Part shown: positions 7,651 through 11,681 of the stretch, piece by piece
Layout of the letters: each line of letters starts with the position of its first letter
Position numbering within the stretch: the first letter of the stretch is position 1
Origin: JASLBX01 sp036374175
GTDB lineage: Bacteria > Actinomycetota > Actinomycetes > Jiangellales > Jiangellaceae
Direction of reading: 5' to 3'
DNA length: 11,681 nt
Assembly (NCBI GenBank): GCA_036374175.1
Contig: DASUUH010000084.1
Span: 1 to 11,681 of the forward strand
Notes under the pieces: generated by a model
What the model saw: only the letters and a program-made list of their open reading frames with translations
Told to the model about the DNA's origin: nothing
The model's database searches: none
Made by a program: the position numbers and the translations under genes

Positions 7651-7787
7651 GTGCGGATGCCCGCAGAGGACCGTGCCGAGTTGATCCAGCGGACGCGGTC
7701 GCCGTCGTTGCGGGCCCGCTTGTGCAGCGGGCGCGGGTCATGTTGCCGGCCGATGAGGGTGTGGGCACGAACGAGATTCTTGAGTTT
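7651..7787 (+). pseudogene. Remnant of an IS630-type transposase N-terminus, frameshifted
   Basis: Read from the GTG at 7651 or ATG at 7657, the first frame gives PAEDRAELIQRTRSPSLRAR. It then loses homology unless the frame moves back one base at 7722, after which VQRARVMLPADEGVGTNEI follows. Joined, the two parts match the start of IS630-family transposases, in which an 'ARLVQRAR' helix precedes a helix-turn-helix. The simplest reading is a one-base deletion (a lost G near 7722). After about 7787 I can no longer follow transposase sequence, and the DDE catalytic domain is absent. The family call is from memory of such sequences, not from a search. The remnant lies between the envelope genes and the phosphonate operon, and may mark an old insertion or rearrangement. 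The rest of 7591-7991 holds a palindrome, a possible promoter and the ribosome site of the next gene, with no intact gene. Confidence 0.45.
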
Positions 7788-7849
7788 CCTCCAGCGGGTC
7801 GCGTAGGCCTACCGCGGACTTCCACCTCCCGGCCCCGCTGCACGGGTAA

Positions 7850-7864
7850 TGCCGTTGAACGGCA
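7850..7864. promoter_or_regulatory. 15-bp palindrome, possible operator upstream of phosphonate operon
   Basis: TGCCGTTGAACGGCA is a perfect inverted repeat of 7 bp arms around one central base. It ends 9 nt before the candidate -35 box at 7874 and 127 nt before the pepM start. Position and symmetry suit a dimeric repressor or activator site, but no regulator gene is visible in the window. Confidence 0.3.
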
Positions 7865-7873
7865 ATGCCCGGC

Positions 7874-7904
7874 TTGGACTACTCTCACCCGCAAGACGTA
7901 TGCT
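7874..7904 (+). promoter_or_regulatory. Possible promoter for the phosphonate operon
   Basis: TTGGAC (7874-7879) and TATGCT (7899-7904) are separated by 19 nt, one or two more than ideal. Transcription would begin near 7911, giving a leader of about 80 nt before pepM. It is the best sigma70-like pair I see in the gap. Confidence 0.25.
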
Positions 7905-7991
7905 GGCCCGCGCTGGCGGTCCCTGCGCCGACCGAGGCCAGTGACGTGGGGCGCCTGATCGGCGCTGCGATTGCCCTAAGGGAGATTGAGT

Positions 7992-9296
7992 TTGAGACCC
8001 ACCGTGTACGTCGGGATGAGTGCCGACCTCATCCACCCCGGCCACATCAATATCCTCAAACACGCGGCCGAGCTGGGCGACGTCACGATCGGGCTGCTTA
8101 CCGATGCAGCCATCGCGAGCTACAAGCGGCTCCCACATATGACCTACGAGCAGCGATGCGCAGTGGTCGAAAACCTCAAGGGTGTGGTAGCGGTCGTGCC
8201 GCAAGAGACGCTCGATTACGTGCCGAACCTGCGGCAACTCAAGCCTGACTACGTCGTCCACGGTGACGACTGGCGTACAGGGGTGCAGAGGCAGACCCGG
8301 CAGCGGGTCATCGACGCGCTGGCCGAATGGGGTGGTCACCTCGTCGAGGTGGAGTACACAAAGGGCATCTCGTCAACCCAGCTCAATGCCTCGTTACGGG
8401 AGGTTGGCACCACCCCAAGCGTGCGGCTGTCCCGCCTCCGCGGGCTGATCGAGCATAAGCCGGTCGTCCGGCTGTTGGAGGCCCACAGCGGATTGACCGG
8501 GCTCATCGTGGAGAACACCAGCGTTGAGGTGGACGGCCGCAAGGTCGAGTTCGATGGCATGTGGTCGAGCTCGCTGACCGATTCGACGGCCCGCGGCAAG
8601 CCCGACATCGAGGCGGTCGACATCTCGGACCGGCTTAAGAGCGTCAACGAGTTGTTCGAAGTCACAACCAAGCCGCTGGTCTTCGACGGCGACACCGGTG
8701 GCAAGCCGGAGCACTTCACGTTCACGGTCCGCTCTCTTGAGCGGCTGGGCGTCTCGGCCGTCATTATCGAGGACAAGGAAGGCCTGAAGCGCAACTCGCT
8801 GTTCGGCAACGATGTCCAACAGACCCAGTCTTCGATCGACGACTTTTGCTACCGGCTCCAGGTCGGCAAGAAGGCCCAGATCACCGACGATTTCATGATC
8901 ATCGCGCGGATCGAGAGCCTCATCCTGGACAAGGGCGTGGACGACGCCGTTCAGCGCGCCGAGGCGTACATCGACGGCGGCGCAGACGGCATCATGATTC
9001 ACAGTCGGCAGAAGGCACCGGACGAGGTCTTCGAGTTCTGCGACCGCGCCGCCAAGTTCGACCGCCAGGTGCCGATCGTGGCCGTTCCGACTAGCTACAA
9101 CACCGTGACCGAGGCAGAGTTGGCCGACCACGGAGTGAGCGTCGTGATCTACGCCAACCACATGCTGCGCGCCGCGTATCCCCAAATGCGCAAGGTCGCA
9201 GAGACCATCCTGGAGCACGGCCGGGCCTACGAGGCCGAGCCGATGCTCGCACCGATCAAGGACGCCTTGGCCATCATCCCGGAGAACGCCATCTGA
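7992..9296 (+). CDS. pepM: Cytidylyltransferase-PEP mutase fusion (Fom1-like)
   Basis: A 434-residue bifunctional enzyme. Residues about 3-137 are a cytidylyltransferase domain: HPGH (15-18), VHGDDW (89-94) and EYTKGISSTQL (121-131). Residues about 145-430 are phosphoenolpyruvate mutase, which forms the C-P bond by converting PEP to phosphonopyruvate: GMWSSSL (189-195), FDGDTGG with Asp232 and Asp234 (231-237), the mutase signature IEDKEGLKRNS (259-269), Arg306 in ARIES and His337 in MIHS. EDKxxxxxNS separates true PEP mutases from isocitrate lyase-type relatives. In Streptomyces fosfomycin synthesis, Fom1 has this domain order, and its cytidylyltransferase makes CMP-hydroxyethylphosphonate. 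Start choice: AAGGGAG (7978-7984) is only 1 nt from the TTG at 7986 but 7 nt from the TTG at 7992, so I take 7992. The stop overlaps the next start (TGATG), implying translational coupling. Confidence 0.92.
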   Translation: MRPTVYVGMSADLIHPGHINILKHAAELGDVTIGLLTDAAIASYKRLPHMTYEQRCAVVENLKGVVAVVPQETLDYVPNLRQLKPDYVVHGDDWRTGVQRQTRQRVIDALAEWGGHLVEVEYTKGISSTQLNASLREVGTTPSVRLSRLRGLIEHKPVVRLLEAHSGLTGLIVENTSVEVDGRKVEFDGMWSSSLTDSTARGKPDIEAVDISDRLKSVNELFEVTTKPLVFDGDTGGKPEHFTFTVRSLERLGVSAVIIEDKEGLKRNSLFGNDVQQTQSSIDDFCYRLQVGKKAQITDDFMIIARIESLILDKGVDDAVQRAEAYIDGGADGIMIHSRQKAPDEVFEFCDRAAKFDRQVPIVAVPTSYNTVTEAELADHGVSVVIYANHMLRAAYPQMRKVAETILEHGRAYEAEPMLAPIKDALAIIPENAI

Positions 9297-10432
9297 TGAT
9301 CGACCCAGCACATTTCGTCTACAACCTGCGCGAGCTGGGCGTGACCATGTACACAGGAGTGCCGGACAGCCTGCTCAAGCAGCTTGGTGCGCATGTCATG
9401 GCCACACTCCCGCGCCAGAATCATGTGATCGCGGCCAACGAAGGCGGAGCCGTGGCCATTGCCATGGGCCACTACCTGCGCACCGGCTCGCCAGCGGTCA
9501 TCTACCTGCAGAACTCCGGCATGGGAAATACGATCAACCCTCTGCTCTCCCTCGCCGATCCCGATGTGTACGGCACACCCATGGTGGTCATTGTTGGCTG
9601 GCGGGGCCAGCCAGAGGTCAAGGATGAGCCGCAGCATGTAAAGCAGGGCCGGGTGATGACAGCCCTGCTCGACGCGCTGGAACTGCCCTGGTCCGTGCTG
9701 CCACGCGAGCCAACCGCGGCCGACTCAACGATGGCCGAAGCCGTTAAGGTCGCGGTCGACAGGAACACCCCTTACGTCGTGCTGGTGGAGAAGGACACCT
9801 TCGCCAAGGCCGACGTGTCTATGCCCGCGGTTGCCGGTCAGGAGGGCTTAGCCAGCCGGGAAGATGCGCTTATTGCAATGGCGGAAGCGGTCGGCCGAGA
9901 GGCGATCATCGTGTCCACTACCGGCATGCTCAGCCGCGAACTGTTCGAGTACCGCGAGCGGTCGGGCCAGTCCGGCGAGCGAGACTTTCTCACCGTGGGC
10001 GGGATGGGTCACGCGAGTTCGATCGCGCTTGGTATCGCGATGCAGGAGACCGAGCGTGAGGTCTGGTGCTTCGACGGCGACGGAGCGCTGCTGATGCACC
10101 TGGGCAGCCTAGCGGTCATCGCCGACCACGCTCCGCCCAGCTACTTCCACGTCGTGTTCAACAACGGTGTGCATGACAGCGTCGGAGGGCAACCGACGTC
10201 GGTGAACGTGGTCGACGTGGCAGCCGTGGCAAGAGCGATGGGATACAGGTACGCACAATCCACCAGCGATCTGGCAGCCGTTGCCGACGCAGTGGCGCAA
10301 CTGCGCTCACGCGGCGGCCCGGCACTGCTCGAGCTGAAGGTCCGCCCAGGAAATCGGGCCGGGATCGGCCGGCCGACGCGGACGCCCGCTCAGAGCAAGC
10401 AAGCGTTCATGGCGGCGCTTCGGGGGAGGTAA
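9296..10432 (+). CDS. ppd: Phosphonopyruvate decarboxylase (Fom2-like)
   Basis: A 378-residue thiamine-diphosphate enzyme that decarboxylates phosphonopyruvate to phosphonoacetaldehyde. This irreversible step pulls the unfavourable PEP mutase reaction forward. The N-terminal pyrimidine-binding half has GVPDSLLKQL (21-30), the cofactor-activating Glu49 in AANEGGAVAIAMG, and GWRGQPEVKDEPQHVKQGR (101-119), a stretch typical of phosphonopyruvate decarboxylases. The C-terminal diphosphate-binding half has STTGMLSRELFE (207-218), VGGMGHASSIALG (234-246) and the metal/ThDP motif starting at GDG (261-263) and ending at NN (289-290). The length fits the family. The ATG overlaps the pepM stop by one base, with GGAG (9281-9284) 11 nt upstream, so coupling probably drives initiation. 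The last codons contain the ribosome site of the next gene. Confidence 0.93.
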   Translation: MIDPAHFVYNLRELGVTMYTGVPDSLLKQLGAHVMATLPRQNHVIAANEGGAVAIAMGHYLRTGSPAVIYLQNSGMGNTINPLLSLADPDVYGTPMVVIVGWRGQPEVKDEPQHVKQGRVMTALLDALELPWSVLPREPTAADSTMAEAVKVAVDRNTPYVVLVEKDTFAKADVSMPAVAGQEGLASREDALIAMAEAVGREAIIVSTTGMLSRELFEYRERSGQSGERDFLTVGGMGHASSIALGIAMQETEREVWCFDGDGALLMHLGSLAVIADHAPPSYFHVVFNNGVHDSVGGQPTSVNVVDVAAVARAMGYRYAQSTSDLAAVADAVAQLRSRGGPALLELKVRPGNRAGIGRPTRTPAQSKQAFMAALRGR

Positions 10433-10435
10433 TCC

Positions 10436-11632
10436 ATGCCGGCCAACACCGCGGCCGAGTTGCGGCGCGATCATCGGGTCAACGCCGCAGCACCGGTTGT
10501 GGCCTATGGTGATCGTTCCGTACTCCGCGTGCCAGGGCACCTGCGCGCCCTCGGAGCCACCCGAGTGTTGCTGGTCTGCGGACGGACATCATTCGAGGCG
10601 TCCGGCGCAGTGGGAATGCTGCCCGAACTCGAGTCGATCGCAACCGTGCGCCGGTGGAGCGATTTCGTGCCCAACACCGACTCGGCCGACCTGCGCACTG
10701 GCCTTCGCATCATGCGGGAGTTCGAACCCGATGCGGTCATCGGAGTCGGCGGTGGGAGCGCGCTGGACATGGCCAAGCTGCTCTGTGGTTTCCGTCCCGT
10801 TGCGGACGAGGACCTGCTGGACGGCATAAGGACCAGCGTCAAGACAGTCGCCCGCAATGAACACCTCGTTCTCGTCCCGACCACCAGTGGCTCCGGCGCT
10901 GAGGCGACCCACTTCGCGGTCGTGTACATCGGCAACGAGAAGTACTCGATAGGCGGCGGCGCGATGCGCCCCGACGTTATCGCCCTTGATCCCACTCTGG
11001 CGGTGACTGGGTCGCCATATCAACGCGCCACCTCCGGCATCGACGCCGTGTGTCAAGCCATCGAGAGCCTGTGGGCCGTCAGCGCGACTGATCGCAGCCG
11101 GCACTTCGCCCGAACTGCTCTTCGGGTTCTCATGCCAGCCATCGAGGGGTTCGTCAACGATCCGGATCCGATTTCCGCCCGGGCCATGTGCATCGGCAGC
11201 CACTACGCGGGCCGGGCGATCGACATCTCCCGCACAACCGCGGCCCACGCATTGTCCTATGGTCTCACCAAGCAATACGGCCTAAGTCACGGCCACGCAG
11301 TGGCACTCACTCTGCCGGCATTTATTGCGGCACACGAAAATCCACAATCTAGTCAGTTACAACCCCACGTCACGCCCGCGGGCCACGACCGTGCCATGCA
11401 CGCTATCGTGTCGGCCCTTGACGCGTCGACCGCCACGCAGGCAAGCACCCGCTTTCGAGAACTCGCGCGCACGCTCCAACTCACCGCGCCTGAGACCGCG
11501 CCTCCAGGACACATTGCCGACCAGCTCATCGCGACAGTCAATGCGGAACGGCTGGCGAACAACCCAGTCCGGTTCACACCTGCTGAACTTCGCCGACTCG
11601 TTAGCGAGTCACTCGCGGAACAGACGCCTTAG
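10436..11632 (+). CDS. phpC: Iron-ADH-family phosphonoacetaldehyde reductase (FomC/PhpC-like)
   Basis: A 398-residue group III (iron-containing) alcohol dehydrogenase. From its operon partners it should reduce phosphonoacetaldehyde to 2-hydroxyethylphosphonate with NAD(P)H, as PhpC (phosphinothricin) and FomC (fosfomycin) do. The Rossmann-like half has VGGGSALDMAK (104-114) for the cofactor diphosphate and PTTSGSGAE (148-156). The helical half carries the metal site: Asp203 in SGIDAVCQAIES, His271 in AAHALSYG and His285 in GLSHGHAVA. The fourth position, His200 in lactaldehyde reductase FucO, is Gln207 here. The C-terminal ERLANNPVRFT stretch looks like that of phosphonate-pathway members. 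ATG at 10436 has GGAGG (10425-10429) 6 nt upstream, inside the end of ppd, with a 3-bp gap between the genes. No aminotransferase is present, so HEP rather than 2-aminoethylphosphonate is the expected product. Its 3' end overlaps a convergent frame by 24 bp. Confidence 0.88.
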   Translation: MPANTAAELRRDHRVNAAAPVVAYGDRSVLRVPGHLRALGATRVLLVCGRTSFEASGAVGMLPELESIATVRRWSDFVPNTDSADLRTGLRIMREFEPDAVIGVGGGSALDMAKLLCGFRPVADEDLLDGIRTSVKTVARNEHLVLVPTTSGSGAEATHFAVVYIGNEKYSIGGGAMRPDVIALDPTLAVTGSPYQRATSGIDAVCQAIESLWAVSATDRSRHFARTALRVLMPAIEGFVNDPDPISARAMCIGSHYAGRAIDISRTTAAHALSYGLTKQYGLSHGHAVALTLPAFIAAHENPQSSQLQPHVTPAGHDRAMHAIVSALDASTATQASTRFRELARTLQLTAPETAPPGHIADQLIATVNAERLANNPVRFTPAELRRLVSESLAEQTP

Positions 11633-11681
11633 CCACTCGCCTTCACCCAGCTCCTCAAGCATATTCCGGTAGCGTGCGCAC
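11609..11681 (-). CDS. C-terminal end of an unidentified convergent gene
   Basis: On the minus strand an open frame enters from the right edge and ends at TGA (11611-11609), giving 23 residues ending RYRNMLEELGEGEWLRRLFRE. The charged, helix-like composition reads as real coding sequence; the opposite strand gives a Ser/Pro-rich shadow of the kind coding DNA often produces. The family cannot be told from so little. It overlaps the last 24 bp of the reductase gene tail to tail. Confidence 0.4.
   Translation of the reverse strand, partial: CARYRNMLEELGEGEWLRRLFRE

Noticed and set aside
7865..8248. Plus-strand 127-residue frame starting upstream of and overlapping pepM
   Set aside because: Most of it is a shifted reading of pepM; the first 40 codons lie in the gap and match nothing I recognise.
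8394..9311. A 305-residue minus-strand open frame opposite pepM
   Set aside because: It covers the PEP mutase fusion, whose motifs are beyond doubt on the plus strand; no family resemblance was seen in the antisense product.
1..11681. CRISPR array, tRNA or rRNA genes
   Set aside because: No regularly spaced direct repeats and no cloverleaf or rRNA-like stretches were noticed by eye.

Overview
The window comes from a high-GC Gram-positive bacterium, almost certainly an actinobacterium. The signs are strong G/C bias at third codon positions, GTG and TTG starts, twin-arginine (Tat) signals on exported proteins, and a secreted protein with the 'P-x-R-x-x-DTR' domain common on actinobacterial surfaces. 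Nothing in the sequence fixes the genus.

Left part (1-5049). The N-terminus of a KamA-like radical SAM protein runs off the left edge on the minus strand. Next, also on the minus strand, is a secreted glucose/sorbosone dehydrogenase-type beta-propeller with a PKD domain and an odd basic, Trp-rich tail. It is divergent from an acetoacetyl-CoA synthetase (aacS) on the plus strand, which looks leaderless.

Middle part (5050-7590). A 356-bp gap holds a nested hairpin and a good sigma70-like promoter. It is followed by two Tat-exported proteins in one transcription unit: a zinc N-acetylmuramoyl-L-alanine amidase (PGRP fold) and a DTR-domain surface protein. A strong hairpin lies between them.

Right part (7591-11681). 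A 401-bp gap contains a frameshifted remnant of an IS630-type transposase, a 15-bp palindrome and a possible promoter. It is followed by a tightly packed three-gene phosphonate operon: a cytidylyltransferase-PEP mutase fusion (Fom1 architecture), phosphonopyruvate decarboxylase, and an iron-ADH-family phosphonoacetaldehyde reductase. Together these three proteins can be predicted to run PEP to phosphonopyruvate to phosphonoacetaldehyde to 2-hydroxyethylphosphonate (HEP) to CMP-HEP. This is the opening of fosfomycin biosynthesis in Streptomyces, or a supply of activated HEP for a phosphonoglycan or phosphonolipid. The genes that would decide the end product lie beyond the right edge. The C-terminus of a convergent minus-strand gene is just visible there, overlapping the reductase gene by 24 bp.

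The phosphonate operon is the most interesting content. Its chemistry has precedents; its final product cannot be read from this window.
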